Shown one piece after another: positions 25,827 through 34,996 of a DNA stretch of 64,000 nt. This DNA comes from JACPPO01 sp965262505 (GTDB taxonomy: Bacteria; Acidobacteriota; Vicinamibacteria; Vicinamibacterales; UBA2999), in assembly GCA_965262505.1 (NCBI GenBank), contig CBDHFM010000030.1, positions 868,001-932,000 on the forward strand. The letters run 5' to 3'. Numbering within the stretch: the stretch's first letter is position 1; the number at the start of each line of letters is the position of its first letter. The translations under genes and the position numbers were made by a program. The notes under the pieces were generated by a model. That model ran no database searches, had not been told where the DNA came from, and saw only the letters and a list, made by a program, of their open reading frames with translations.

Positions 25827-27013
25827 TTACGCGGCCTGATACCACTGCTCCTGCCTCAGGAAGGCCGCGAGGTCCTGATGGCCATCGATCTTACGGAAGA
25901 CGATCTGGCCCACGGCGACGAGGCCGAACAGCACGGTGAGCGCGGCGGCTTCCGTGCTGAAGGACGCCTGGGTCTTCGTTCGTCGGCGAAATGCACGATT
26001 GAGATTCTCTAACGCGTTGGTCGTGCGCACCGACTTCCACATCGCCTTCGGGAAGGTGTAGAACGTGAGCAGCTCGAGGCCCGCTTCTTCCAGCGACCGC
26101 GCGACCGGTGGGCACAACGGGGTCCACTTCTTCAGGAAGGCGTCGTAGGCCGCGCGGGCGGCCAGGCCGTCCGTCGCCTAAAGGAGGCGATGGTAGTCTC
26201 GGCGCAGCTCGGGTCGCGCATGCACGGGACAGGCGTCGGCGAGATTGCGTCGCCTTGTGGGCGGTACATCGCTGCACGCGGGCGGTCGGCCACGTCTCCA
26301 GCGCCTTCTTCAGTCCCGCATGGCCATCGGTGACGACCAGCAACGGCGCCGGCAGTCCGCGCTGCTGCAGCTTGGCGAGCAGACCACCCCACGAGGCCGC
26401 CGCCTCGGACGCAGCCAACTGCATGGCGAGTAGCCGCTTCTGGCCAGTGTCGGTGACGCCGAGCGCCGCCAACACCGGGACCATCACCACGCGGCCGGCG
26501 AGCCGTACGCGCAGATGCAACCCGTCCAGAAACACGCCCCCGTACCGTTCGTCGGTCAAGGGCCGCTGCTGCCACACCGCGAACTGATCCTTCACCCGCG
26601 TCACCACGCGCGACACGGCGCTCTTCGACAGGGGCGCCTCGCCCAACAGCGGCCGGAGAGCCCGGCGGATGCGGCGGCTATTGACGCCGCCAAAATAGCA
26701 GCCCAGCAGCGCCTCATCCACCTCTCGGGTTCGTCGCGCATAGCGCGGCAAGACGGTGCTCCGAAACTCGGTCGGCGGCCCATCCTGGTCGCGCAGGCGA
26801 GCCCGCGGCACCGTCATGGCCCGCGTCCCGTCGCGAGTGGTCACCGTCCGCTCGATCGTGCCGTGACGATACCCGCGCCGCCCCGATAGACGCTCATGCG
26901 CGGCGGCCCCCAAGGCCGCGAGGAGCTCTTCCTCGAGGACGGTCTCGATGGCCCGACGCACGCCATCACGAAGCTTGGTTTGGAGATCCTGGCGAAACTG
27001 CAGAACAGTCCTT
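25827..27013 (-). pseudogene. IS256-family transposase A, frameshifted with an internal stop
   Basis: Reads IETVLEEELLAALGAAAHER, PRYARRTREVDEALLGCYFG, D in GGVFLDGLHLRVRLAG, D in APLLVVTDGHAGLKKALETW, then loses frame near 26260 after CTAHK; the continuation (HARPELRRDYHRLL, TAG, ATDGLAARAAYDAFLKKW, RTTNALENLNRAFRRRTKTQ with the catalytic E, ending QEQWYQAA) is in another frame. The 5' end runs into the terminal repeat of the neighbouring integrase-type IS at about 27014. Inactive. Confidence 0.88.
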
Positions 27014-27157
27014 TCCAATCCAGAAATGAGCCTGAAGCGGATCGATGAGCCGGACATGTCAGGCAGCCGGGTCAATAGACCGGAATAGCCGTGCGCGTGC
27101 CTCGTGCAGGGCGCGCGCGGCATCATTGTCGCTCAGGGCGAAGGCGACGGCGTCGAG

Positions 27158-28027
27158 CTATTGGAAGGTGGTCCCCGGGGTGAGGTAGACGGCGGCCTCG
27201 GGGAGCGACTTGAGCTTCTCATAGGGCGTCATGATGTCGGCGTCGCGGTAGCGCTTGCGGCGGCGGCCCTTGGCGTCGACGGTCTCGGAGGGGAAGAAGC
27301 AGGGCCGGTGGAAGTTGAGATAGGGCGAGAGGACGTTCTGGGTGAAGTCGTTGACGCGTTGGGCGTGGCGGCTGGGGATGTGGCCGTAGCCGAGGTGCTT
27401 GCGGACGACCGAGCCGTTCTTGCTCTCGACGAGGGCGTTGTCGTTGGTGTGTCGGGCTCGGGACTTGGTGAACTCGTCGATGTGGAGGGCTTCGAGCAGC
27501 GCGGCGACGGTGCGGTTGACGTATTCCGAGCCGTTGTCGGAGTGAAAGCCGTGGAGGGTGAAGGGGAAGGCTCGGAGCAGGGCGCTGAGGACCGGCGCCA
27601 GGCACGCGGCATGGAGGTGCTCGACCGAGCCGATGAACTGGAACTGGGTGACCTCGTCCACCAAGTTCACGTGGTACAGGCCTTTCAGGTCATCCAGATC
27701 GGCTTGGTGGACGGAATCGACCCGGACATAGCCGGGGCGCCCGAACGGCGTCGGCCGACGGCGCTCGCCAATGGCGACCTGGACTGGGCGCGTCCGGGTG
27801 GAGGTGGTTCCGCGGCGCCGTTGATACGTGGTCGAGTGCCGCAGGTTGTAGAGGTGGCCGGTGGAGATGCCGGCCAGGCGTTCGAACCGGCGGTCGCCAA
27901 AGCGATGGTAGGCGCGCGCACAGAGCTTGCGCGTGGCCGGCCCGGACAAGGTGCCGTGGAGCCGGTCGAGCTCGGCGAGAAGCCCGATGTCGATGCTCGT
28001 GTAGCGGCGGGGGAACGGCCGTCGGGG
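27158..28027 (-). pseudogene. Integrase-core transposase, C-terminal piece
   Basis: Reads PFPRRYTSIDIGLLAELDRL, then an rve core: D in GYVRVDSVHQADLDDLKGLY, D in TLHGFHSDNGSEYVNRTVAA, E in NDNALVESKNGSVVRKHLGY, followed by PYLNFHRPCFFPSETVDAKG. All catalytic residues are present. It continues without a gap into the N-terminal piece (29356-29685) when IS256-B and one copy of its 9-bp duplication are removed. Confidence 0.88.
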
Positions 28028-29355
28028 GAGCCTGTCAGTAATTTTGTGTTTGTGAGCCATGCTGACTCCCGAAAGGGGAAGGAGCGAGTATGGCGAAGGA
28101 GAAGCAAGAGACCAGGTTTAGCGCCGAGCTGCTGGATGAACTACTGGAGGGGCAAGACGCCGCGACGGTGTTGCGCTCCGACGGACTGGTAGGGGATCTG
28201 AAGAGGGCGTTGGCCGAACGGATGCTGAACGCCGAGATGGACGTGCATCTCGGTGGGGAGACCGAGCAGGACGGCGGCAACCATCGAAACGGCTCGAGCC
28301 GGAAGACGGTACTCAGCGACGACGGCGAGCTGGTGCTGTCGATTCCCCGAGACCGACACGGCCGCTTCGATCCCGCCCTGATCCGGAAGTATCAACGAAG
28401 ATTTCCGGGGTTCGACGACAAGATCGTCGCGTTGTATGCCCGGGGGATGAGCACGCGCGACATCCAGGCGCATGTCGGCGAGCTCTACGGCATCGCGATT
28501 TCGCCGGACCTCGTTTCGGTGGTGACGGATTCGGTCATCGACGAAGTTCGAGCGTGGCAGGCGCGGCCGCTGGAGTCGACCTACGCGATCGTGTACTTCG
28601 ATGCGCTGCGGGTCAAGATCCGTGACGAGGGCCTGGTACGCAACAAGGCCGTATACCTGGCCATCGGCGTGCGGTGTTCCGGGCACAAGGACATCCTCGG
28701 CCTGTGGATCGAGCAGACCGAAGGCGCCAAGTTCTGGCTGCGCGTGATGAACGACCTCAAGGCCCGCGGAGTGCAGGATATTCTGCTCGCCGTCGTTGAT
28801 GGGCTGCAGGGATTTCCCGACGCGATCACCGCCGTGTTCCCGGACACGATCGTGCAGACCTGCATCGTGCACCTGATCCGGAATTCGATCCGCCTGGCGG
28901 CCTGGAAGGACCGCAAGCCCTTGGTTCAGGCTCTGAAGCCGGTCTACCAGGCCGACGATGCCGCGACGGCCGAACAGGCGCTGGGCGCATTCGAAGGCGG
29001 CGAGTGGGGACGGCGTTTCCCGACCGTGGTCCAGAGCTGGCAGCGCCACTGGGACCGGATCATTCCGTTCTTCGCTTTCCCCGCGGCCGTGCGGAAGATC
29101 GTGTACACGACGAACGCGATCGAGAGCCTGCACAGCGGCGTGCGCAAGAGCATCCGGAACAAAGGGCATTTCCCGAGCGACGAGGCCGCCACGAAACTCA
29201 TCTGGCTGGCCTTGCGCCATCTCACGGCGAAGTGGAAGAATCCCCCGGTCGCCTGGGCGGCGGCCAGGGTACAATTCGCGATTCAGTTCGGCGATCGATT
29301 CAGGCTGGGGGACTAACTAACGGCAATAGCTCACACACAAAATTTCTGACACCCC
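28028..29355 (+). mobile_element. IS256-family element B with 9-bp target duplication
   Basis: CCGTCGGGG flanks both sides (28019-28027 and 29356-29364). Inverted ends contain TGTCAGTAATTTTGTG (from 28033) and TGTCAGAAATTTTGTG (rc ending 29351). Inserted in the integrase gene, which is otherwise collinear. Clean duplication and an intact transposase suggest a recent jump. Confidence 0.92.
28090..29316 (+). CDS. IS256-family transposase B
   Basis: 408 aa, typical length. Visible features: LKRALAERMLNAEMDVHLGG, the IS256 signature NHRNGSSRKTV, D in YAIVYFDALRVKIRDEGLVR, D in DILLAVVDGLQGFPDAITAV, the CIVHLIRNS helix and E in KIVYTTNAIESLHSGVRKSI. Start ATG 28090 with AAGGAG about 10 nt upstream. 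Complete DDE set and clean ends indicate an active element. Confidence 0.95.
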   Translation: MAKEKQETRFSAELLDELLEGQDAATVLRSDGLVGDLKRALAERMLNAEMDVHLGGETEQDGGNHRNGSSRKTVLSDDGELVLSIPRDRHGRFDPALIRKYQRRFPGFDDKIVALYARGMSTRDIQAHVGELYGIAISPDLVSVVTDSVIDEVRAWQARPLESTYAIVYFDALRVKIRDEGLVRNKAVYLAIGVRCSGHKDILGLWIEQTEGAKFWLRVMNDLKARGVQDILLAVVDGLQGFPDAITAVFPDTIVQTCIVHLIRNSIRLAAWKDRKPLVQALKPVYQADDAATAEQALGAFEGGEWGRRFPTVVQSWQRHWDRIIPFFAFPAAVRKIVYTTNAIESLHSGVRKSIRNKGHFPSDEAATKLIWLALRHLTAKWKNPPVAWAAARVQFAIQFGDRFRLGD

Positions 29356-29685
29356 CCGTCGGGGCGCCCCGCGGCGGTCGGCGATGCTCCCGGTGACCCG
29401 ATGCTGGGCCAACAACCGGGTGAGTTGGGCGCGCGACAGCCCGGTCACCTTGGCCAGAAAACATCGGAGCAGACCCTTCTCAGCCTTCCCTTGGTGGACA
29501 TAGTCGAACCGGCCCAGGGTCTGCTCGATGAACCCATAGGCCGCAGCTCGAGTCGCCACGACCAGGTCGACCTCCTGGTTGCCCTCAAGGAACTCCCGAA
29601 CGTGCTGCAAGGTCCGTAGCCGGTCGGTGTGGAGCGTCACGATCATCCTCCGATGATCCACGACCCAGCTCCCCTTCAGGCTCAT
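29356..29685 (-). pseudogene. Integrase-core transposase, N-terminal piece
   Basis: Starts MSLKGSWVVDHRRMIVTLHT and contains VVATRAAAYGFIEQTLGRFD and KGLLRCFLAKVTGLSRAQLT, the DNA-binding N-terminus of this transposase type, ending ADRRGAPRR where IS256-B cuts it. The start codon lies inside the terminal-repeat-like sequence ATGAGCCTGAAG. Confidence 0.85.
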
Positions 29686-29729
29686 GTGTCGTTGGAAACA
29701 ATCCCCCCTTCAGGCTCATGTCTCATTGG

Positions 29730-30268
29730 AAGAGACTCTCGACAGCAATGGAGACGAGGTCTTGTCCGGCGGTGAGATCATGGTCGATGTCGTGCCGCCC
29801 GCAGTGACTTACTCGACGCGCAGCACCGTTAGGCTGGGTGGCAAGACGGTGGAGTTGATCCATCCCGGTCCGAGTCACTCTCCTGATTCCACCGTACTGC
29901 TGTTTCCGGAAGAGCGGGCGATCTACGGTGTCGATTTCGTCAACGTGAATCGACTTGCCTTTGGGTTTCCTGGGACGGGTACGCTCGCGGAGTGGATTTC
30001 CGCCCTGCGTGCGGTGGAGGCGCTCGACTTCGACACCGTCCTTCCAGGTCACAGCGGCGTGGGGACCAAGGCGGATTTCGGCGAATATCGCCAGTATTTC
30101 GAGGATCTCCAAGTGGTTGTCTCGGAGGCCTTCGCCGCAGGTACGTCACTGGAGGCCTTGCTCGCCAGTGACGCGCTGACCGACTACACTCACATGCCGA
30201 ATTACGATCCCCAGCGAAATGCCAACATAACAGAAGCATACGGATTGCAGGCCGCAGGGAGGGAGTAG
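29730..30268 (+). pseudogene. MBL-fold metallohydrolase, C-terminal part
   Basis: The frame enters from the IS end. It reads VRLGGKTVELIHPGPSHSPD, the post-HxHxDH region with the metal-ligand His (PGPSHSPD), then the bridging Asp in ERAIYGVDFVNVNRLAFG, and FDTVLPGHSGVGTKADFGEY with the last ligand His. The N-terminal strand with HxHxDH is gone. Related to secreted metallo-beta-lactamase-fold proteins like the one at 33909-34991. Ends with a stop at 30268, 40 bp from IS1182-A. Confidence 0.8.
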
Positions 30269-30308
30269 TCGACCCTCCGCTCCCTCCGCGCGCGAGCTGG
30301 GAGCCTAG

Positions 30309-31775
30309 CAGCCCGTGGTTAAAGGTCGCCTTCTGACGCGCCAACAGGTAGCAGCTCGAAACGATGATTCGGCGTAAAAACGGACGCCTGATCGTCGGAT
30401 GGCGTGTGGTGGTCGCGCCAGCGGCGCTCCACGCGCGTCCACAGCGCGATGACGAGCGCCACAATCGTCGCCAGGTGGCCCTGCAGGCTCCGCGGCGTGC
30501 CGACGCCGACGAGCGACCGCATCAAGAGGCCCAGATTGAAGCCGCCGATATGGACGAGTAAACGTTTCAGGATGTTGGTGTGCCCTCGCAGATGCGTGCG
30601 CCGCATCCCACCGGTTTCAGAGAGATGCGCATTCGGTCGTTCGAGATACTCACTCCGTCGACGCGACAAGGCCAACCCACGCACGCCCCGGATGCGTCGA
30701 CGATTCGCGTACACCGCGTCGCGCGCCGCCGCCTGGTGCGTCCAGTTGCGCCGGCCGCGATCGGGCTCCGCGATATAGGTCCGCAGGTCGAGTGTCGCGA
30801 GATCCACCAGCGTCTGATTACTGTGGTATCCCTTGTCGGCCACGACTTCGTCGATGATCGCCGTGTGCCCGTCGGTCGCCACCGCCACGGCTTCGAGCTC
30901 TTCGGCCGTCGTGGTGACCGTCTCCGCGATCGTCGTCGTATCGCCCTGATCGGCGCCCTGCACCGTCACGCCCACGATCGCCCCAGTCTCCAGGTCGACG
31001 GCGTGCTCAGCCTTGTGGGCCAGATGCGTACGCCCGTCCTTCATTTTCGTGATCCGCGCATCAGGGTCGTGTGGATGCCGCCAGTCGGTATTGCAGCCCT
31101 TCTTCGGGCGCTTGCGATCAAGGCGCGCTAAGTCCGCCCGTGTCGGCGTCTCGATGCCCGAGGCCTGTGCGAGCCGCGTCAAGAACTCCTGATACGTCTC
31201 GCCGGAGTCGCGGCGCACGATGCTCCGCAAGGCGGCATTGGCTTCGAGGGTCGTGGCATCGATCCCGATCGTCTTGCCCTTCACGCGATCGGCCGTCGCC
31301 AGCACCTGCAGGATCCACGTGAAGACCGCCCGGTGCGTCTCGAGGTCGATCAGCCGCCGCGTCCGGGAGATCGTCGAGTGCTCGGGTGTCGCCTCATCGA
31401 GGCCCAACCCGAGAAAGCCGCGCAGCGCCAGCGAGTCGGCAGTCCGCCAGGCGATCCCACGCTCCGAATCGATGCCCTCGAAGTACCCGATCAAGAGCAG
31501 CCGGAAATAGGTCCCCGGCAGCAGACTGGGACGGCCGACCGTCGCGGCGTAGAACGGGGCGCACTGCGCCTCGACGCACGCGTCGAACGCGTGCGTGTCC
31601 AGGACCTGATTTAGCCGCTGATAGAACGGATGCCCGCCCGTAACCGGCAACGCGTTCGTCGCGATCCACAATCCGGGTGTCCGTGCCCGGTCCTTACGTC
31701 GACTCATGGCCATGCGGGAGTGTAGTACGCGGGATCAGTCGTGTCGATCCCTTTCGGCCCTTTAACCACAGGCTG
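30309..31775 (-). mobile_element. IS1182-like element, copy A (1467 bp), CTAG target
   Basis: Terminal repeats CAGCCCGTGGTTAAAGG (30309-30325) and CAGCCTGTGGTTAAAGG (rc ending 31775), flanked by CTAG at 30305-30308 and 31776-31779. The duplicated CTAG contains the TAG stop of the DUF6152 gene on its right, so that protein is unchanged. Identical in length to copy B at 56062-57528. Confidence 0.93.
30319..31713 (-). CDS. IS5/IS1182-like transposase, copy A
   Basis: 464 aa. N-terminal DUF772-like domain (YQRLNQVLDTHAFDACVEAQ, GRPSLLPGTYFRLLLIGYFE), then a DDE core: D in GKTIGIDATTLEANAALRSI, D in IDEVVADKGYHSNQTLVDLA, E in RRRSEYLERPNAHLSETGGM. Differs from copy B at only three residues (A/V, C/R and Y/S). 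Intact, so likely active. Runs from ATG 31713 toward 30319. Confidence 0.94.
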   Translation of the reverse strand: MAMSRRKDRARTPGLWIATNALPVTGGHPFYQRLNQVLDTHAFDACVEAQCAPFYAATVGRPSLLPGTYFRLLLIGYFEGIDSERGIAWRTADSLALRGFLGLGLDEATPEHSTISRTRRLIDLETHRAVFTWILQVLATADRVKGKTIGIDATTLEANAALRSIVRRDSGETYQEFLTRLAQASGIETPTRADLARLDRKRPKKGCNTDWRHPHDPDARITKMKDGRTHLAHKAEHAVDLETGAIVGVTVQGADQGDTTTIAETVTTTAEELEAVAVATDGHTAIIDEVVADKGYHSNQTLVDLATLDLRTYIAEPDRGRRNWTHQAAARDAVYANRRRIRGVRGLALSRRRSEYLERPNAHLSETGGMRRTHLRGHTNILKRLLVHIGGFNLGLLMRSLVGVGTPRSLQGHLATIVALVIALWTRVERRWRDHHTPSDDQASVFTPNHRFELLPVGASEGDL

Positions 31776-32201
31776 CTAGGGAACTTCGGCCAGCCGGCGG
31801 TTGAAGTTGCCCTGGACGCCTGTCTGCCAGACCTTGCCGTCGGGCGTGGCGACTTCCTTCAACAGCATCAGCGGCCTGCCGGTGCGGCTGCCGTTCCCGC
31901 TGGCGGTGATCCGATCTCCCACCTTCAGCAGATCCTGGGTCCACCCCGTACGGGTCAGACCCACCGGGCTGGGGCCTTCCATCGCCCACCGCTTGATCTC
32001 GGAATCCGGCTCGCCGACCTTCTTGCCCTCGAGGAAGAACAGCGAGTGCGGACTGCCCCAGTTCACCTGGACGATCCGGCCTTCCAGGGTGATCTGGCTG
32101 TCCAGATCGTAAATCGCCTGCGAGTGATGGCCCGACGCGATGGTCGCGCTCGACAGCAGAATGGCCAAACACGCCACCGCTGCTCGCCCGGTCTTCTTCA
32201 T
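31776..32201 (-). CDS. DUF6152 exported protein 1
   Basis: 141 aa from ATG 32201, giving signal peptide KKTGRAAVACLAILLSSATI cleaved near ASG-HHS. The mature start HHSQAIYDLDSQITLEGRIV and the GSPHSLFFLEGK motif define DUF6152: a small secreted beta-sandwich with an N-terminal HH and a central NPH-type motif that could bind metal (my inference). Last gene of an apparent three-gene operon after GDTLVV-2 and GDTLVV-1 (43-nt gap). Its TAG stop lies in the CTAG site used by IS1182-A. Confidence 0.85.
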   Translation of the reverse strand: MKKTGRAAVACLAILLSSATIASGHHSQAIYDLDSQITLEGRIVQVNWGSPHSLFFLEGKKVGEPDSEIKRWAMEGPSPVGLTRTGWTQDLLKVGDRITASGNGSRTGRPLMLLKEVATPDGKVWQTGVQGNFNRRLAEVP

Positions 32202-32244
32202 GGCCCGATACTCCTTCACGAAAACGGTGTTGACGTTCCGCTGG

Positions 32245-32991
32245 CTACGGGATCGCGGGGATCGCTTCGTCGATCAGGCCATCCATGCAGACGTATTCCT
32301 GCATCTCGCGCTGCGACCGGCTGTAGTACCGCGTATAGGTATAGGGCTGTCTCAGCACGCCGGGGTCTTCCGCGGTCATCCGCAGCTCAAGGTACTCGCC
32401 GCCGCCCACGAGGCGGTAGCGCTCCGTCAGTCTCAGCGCGTCGCTGTGAGGGGCGCCCAGCGAGTTCAGCCAAACGTAGTCGTTGAAGGTGACGGTTTCC
32501 ACGACGAGGGTGTCGCCCTCGAAGCGCCCGACCGAGTCGCCCATCCACGACGGCTCCAGCGTGGAATCGTGCGTCCGATCCAGGAGAATCTCCCGCCAGT
32601 GGCCCAGCATGTGATCCTCGAACAGCATGATCACCCTGCCGGTGTTCAGCGACGGCAGGATGTCGATCCGGTTGCCTTCGTGCGCCAGCATCCGGAAGGG
32701 CCCGATGACGTTGCAGTCCTTCGCCGCGTCCAGGCTGAGATCCCGGGATGTCGCCACGGCCGCCGCGGCCGGAAGCAGCTCGAGCGCTTCCGGGCTTCCG
32801 TCGTTCCGCAGTCCGCCGGGAATGGCGGTGCCGCCGGGCACGAGATCGTACACCCCGGTGAAGTCCGGTACCGCCCGACCGGACTGCGCGACCGCGTCCG
32901 GCGGGGCGAGCAGCGCGGCCATGAGGAACCCCGCCCCCGCCAGGTGCCTGCGCCGCGGGAGGCCGACGCATCTCGTGGCGGTCTTCATCAT
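32245..32991 (-). CDS. Exported protein of the GDTLVV family, member 1
   Basis: 248 aa from tandem ATGs at 32991/32988 that overlap the stop of the upstream paralogue. Signal peptide with HLAGAGFLMAALLAPPDAVA, cleaved near AQSG. The mature protein has the family core GDSVGRFEGDTLVVETVTFN, then GAPHSDALRLTERYRL, LELRMTAEDPGVLRQPYTYT and a late Cys in MQEYVCMDG. The family is uncharacterised to my knowledge; a periplasmic beta-rich fold is likely. Translationally coupled to member 2 and followed by DUF6152-1. Confidence 0.85.
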   Translation of the reverse strand: MMKTATRCVGLPRRRHLAGAGFLMAALLAPPDAVAQSGRAVPDFTGVYDLVPGGTAIPGGLRNDGSPEALELLPAAAAVATSRDLSLDAAKDCNVIGPFRMLAHEGNRIDILPSLNTGRVIMLFEDHMLGHWREILLDRTHDSTLEPSWMGDSVGRFEGDTLVVETVTFNDYVWLNSLGAPHSDALRLTERYRLVGGGEYLELRMTAEDPGVLRQPYTYTRYYSRSQREMQEYVCMDGLIDEAIPAIP

Positions 32992-33866
32992 TGGGGCCTC
33001 TCGGCCAGCGCCTTGGCCTCGGCCAAAGCCTTCGCCGCGGCGGCCCGCGCCTCGGCGCGCGCGCGTACGCCATCGTTGCGCAGCTGCACCCAGGCGCGCC
33101 TGTTGTCGGGCGTGTCCAGGCACGGTCTCTCGCCCAGTCTCTCGTCCGCGGGGAGCTTCTTGTGATATCGCGTGAAGCTGTACGGCGCCTTGAGCGCCTT
33201 CGGATCGTCGAGGGTCCAGTGCTTCTCTAGATACTCGCCGTTGGCCACGAAGCGCCAGCGTTCGACGACGTGCATGTCGGTGCTGTGGCGGGCGCCGCCC
33301 AGGGTCAGCAGGGTCTTGTCAGTGAATCCGATGGTATCGATGACCATGGTGTCGCCCTCCCAGTGGGCGACCGAGTCTCCCCAGTAATTGAGCGGCGGGT
33401 TCTTTAGGTGCCCGCGATCGAGGTAGATCCTGCGGATGGCGGCCGTGTCCACGCCGTCGCCAATGAGCGTGAGCCTCCCGGGTGAGGCGACCAGCGTGAA
33501 GCCGCGCTGAGCGTGCGCCGCCTGCAGGCCAGTCGGCCTGCAGACCAGCCCGGGATCCTCCACGTCGAGCTCGGTGGCCTCGTATCGGGCGTAGGCCCAC
33601 GGGGTGAGCAGCGGGATCACCAGATCGTCCATGTCGGCGCGCGGATTCAGCACCGTGAACCCGGGCGGCGCGTTGCTGCCACGGGAATCCTGGTTGCCGT
33701 AAACGCCGTTCCACTGCCGTTCCCAGTTCGGCGGCGGCGGCGTCCCCGCGCGGGGCGGCTCCGCGCGGGACTGCGCGGCGACGGTCAGGGCGGGCACCAG
33801 GAGCGCGGCTGCCATCGCGATGCGAACCAGCCAGGCGGGCCGGCGCGAGACGAAACGTGGGCTCAT
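32988..33866 (-). CDS. Exported protein of the GDTLVV family, member 2
   Basis: 292 aa; start at ATG 33866 with GGAGGA just upstream. Signal peptide (LVRIAMAAALLVPALTVAAQ). Central part LEVDEPGL-type segment ELDVEDPGLVCRPTGLQAAH, then the core GDSVAHWEGDTMVIDTIGFT, DKTLLTLGGARHSTDMHVVE and a C-terminal ERPCLDTPDNRRAWVQLRND. A repetitive Ala/Glu/Arg helix (AEARAAAAKALAEAKALAER) ends the protein, an addition absent from the other members. First gene of the operon with member 1 and DUF6152-1. Confidence 0.85.
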   Translation of the reverse strand: MSPRFVSRRPAWLVRIAMAAALLVPALTVAAQSRAEPPRAGTPPPPNWERQWNGVYGNQDSRGSNAPPGFTVLNPRADMDDLVIPLLTPWAYARYEATELDVEDPGLVCRPTGLQAAHAQRGFTLVASPGRLTLIGDGVDTAAIRRIYLDRGHLKNPPLNYWGDSVAHWEGDTMVIDTIGFTDKTLLTLGGARHSTDMHVVERWRFVANGEYLEKHWTLDDPKALKAPYSFTRYHKKLPADERLGERPCLDTPDNRRAWVQLRNDGVRARAEARAAAAKALAEAKALAERPQ

Positions 33867-33908
33867 GACTCCTCCGCAGATCAACGTGATCGCAGAACTA
33901 ATCCCAAC

Positions 33909-34991
33909 CTAATTTCTCCAGGCCAGTTGGGCTTCATAGCATTCCAACAGGACTGTGAAGTAACGGTTGACGGCGTCTCTGTTGACGAATGCATGCGGTT
34001 CGCCTTCCAGGCGAAGGAATTCGGCCGTTTCACCGGACGAATCCGGGTTCATCAATCTCCAGGCACGCATCTTTTCCCGGATATTGCCGTGTCTTAATGT
34101 TTGAGTCAGGATGGTGTCGACGCCAGCAGCGGCGGCGATATCCCTGAAACGCCGGGCCGACCGCACCCAGTTGTTCATCATCGTCACGCCATCGGGAAAA
34201 TACTGCACACCCTGGCGGCCGATCGTGATGTCGGTACCGCCCCAGAAAGCGGCCACGTGCCGATCGTCGTCCGAAGTGACCGTGAGCTTATTCCAGAGCG
34301 GCTCGATAATCATCGAGAGCGTCCCCGGTGTATGCCCCGGAGTGATATAGAACGTGATCGTCACCTCACCCAGTGTCAACTTCTCGCCGTCGGCCACCAC
34401 CATGTCCTTGACGGGCTTGAGTTCGGTGGGATTGTTGTCCTGCGCCACGACATCCCAATCCGCTTCCGACATCACGACGCGGGCTGAGGGATAGGCTTTC
34501 TGGAGAACGCTCGCCCCGAAGTAGCGATCGTCATGGGCGTGCGAAACGACGATGTACCGGATGTTCTCGGGATCGACGGCAAACTTGAGCAGACCCAGAA
34601 CCATATCTTCGCTGTTGTAGTGAAAACCCGTGTCGATAAGGACAATCCCTTCCGATGTGTTGACCGCATAGACTCCCGCGGTCTGCGTGCCAATGAAATA
34701 CAGATTGTCGAACACGTCCACGGGCGGTATATACCAGTCGTCGCGCTCCCGAGCGGCGGTTCGGTCCTGCTGTCGCATCTGATCCGGCAGCGTGGGTTCC
34801 GCGCACATCTGGTCGTACAAGCCATCGAAAACGTGAAACGGCTGCAGGGAGTTTTCGACAGCGGGCCGAACAGCAGCCCTAGCTGCCGCCAGATGCGGTT
34901 CGACGTCAACAGCCTGTCCGTTCGCGTCGGTCACAATTCCCGTCGCACAAAGCAGCACGCCGCACAATGCCGGCAACAGATGATCTCCCAT
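33909..34991 (-). CDS. Secreted MBL-fold metallohydrolase with an altered HxHxDH motif
   Basis: 360 aa from ATG 34991. Signal peptide LLPALCGVLLCATGIVTDAN. Metallo-beta-lactamase fold: VYAVNTSEGIVLIDTGFHYN, metal motif YIVVSHAHDDRYFGASVLQK in which the final His of HxHxDH is Arg, then FYITPGHTPGTLSMIIEPLW with the third-strand His. Loss of one ligand suggests a one-metal or altered enzyme. The start codon lies inside the target duplication of IS256-C, and the original ribosome-binding site (AGGAGAGGGCC) is stranded at about 36437-36447 on the other side, so translation now depends on the IS end. Formerly downstream of GDTLVV-3. Confidence 0.85.
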   Translation of the reverse strand: MGDHLLPALCGVLLCATGIVTDANGQAVDVEPHLAAARAAVRPAVENSLQPFHVFDGLYDQMCAEPTLPDQMRQQDRTAARERDDWYIPPVDVFDNLYFIGTQTAGVYAVNTSEGIVLIDTGFHYNSEDMVLGLLKFAVDPENIRYIVVSHAHDDRYFGASVLQKAYPSARVVMSEADWDVVAQDNNPTELKPVKDMVVADGEKLTLGEVTITFYITPGHTPGTLSMIIEPLWNKLTVTSDDDRHVAAFWGGTDITIGRQGVQYFPDGVTMMNNWVRSARRFRDIAAAAGVDTILTQTLRHGNIREKMRAWRLMNPDSSGETAEFLRLEGEPHAFVNRDAVNRYFTVLLECYEAQLAWRN

Positions 34992-34996
34992 GGCCC

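Larger units (their letters stand above)
27014..29732 (-). mobile_element. Integrase-type IS (IS481/ISNCY-like) split by IS256-B
   Basis: Probable inverted ends: CCAATCCAGAAATGAGCCTG (from 27015) and TTCCAATGAGACATGAGCCT (rc ending near 29732). A similar repeat, TTCAGGCTCATGTGTC, occurs at about 29676-29691, so the exact right end is uncertain. It contains one integrase gene in two pieces around IS256-B. The right side truncates the MBL-fold gene at about 29730. Confidence 0.65.

Noticed and set aside
29676..29733. Tandem TTCAGGCTCATGT repeats as a possible CRISPR or iteron array
   Set aside because: Only two copies, and they match the terminal repeat of the integrase-type IS.
32140..33165. 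Plus-strand 341-codon frame over GDTLVV-1 and -2
   Set aside because: Antisense shadow; the minus strand has signal peptides, a shared family core and translational coupling.
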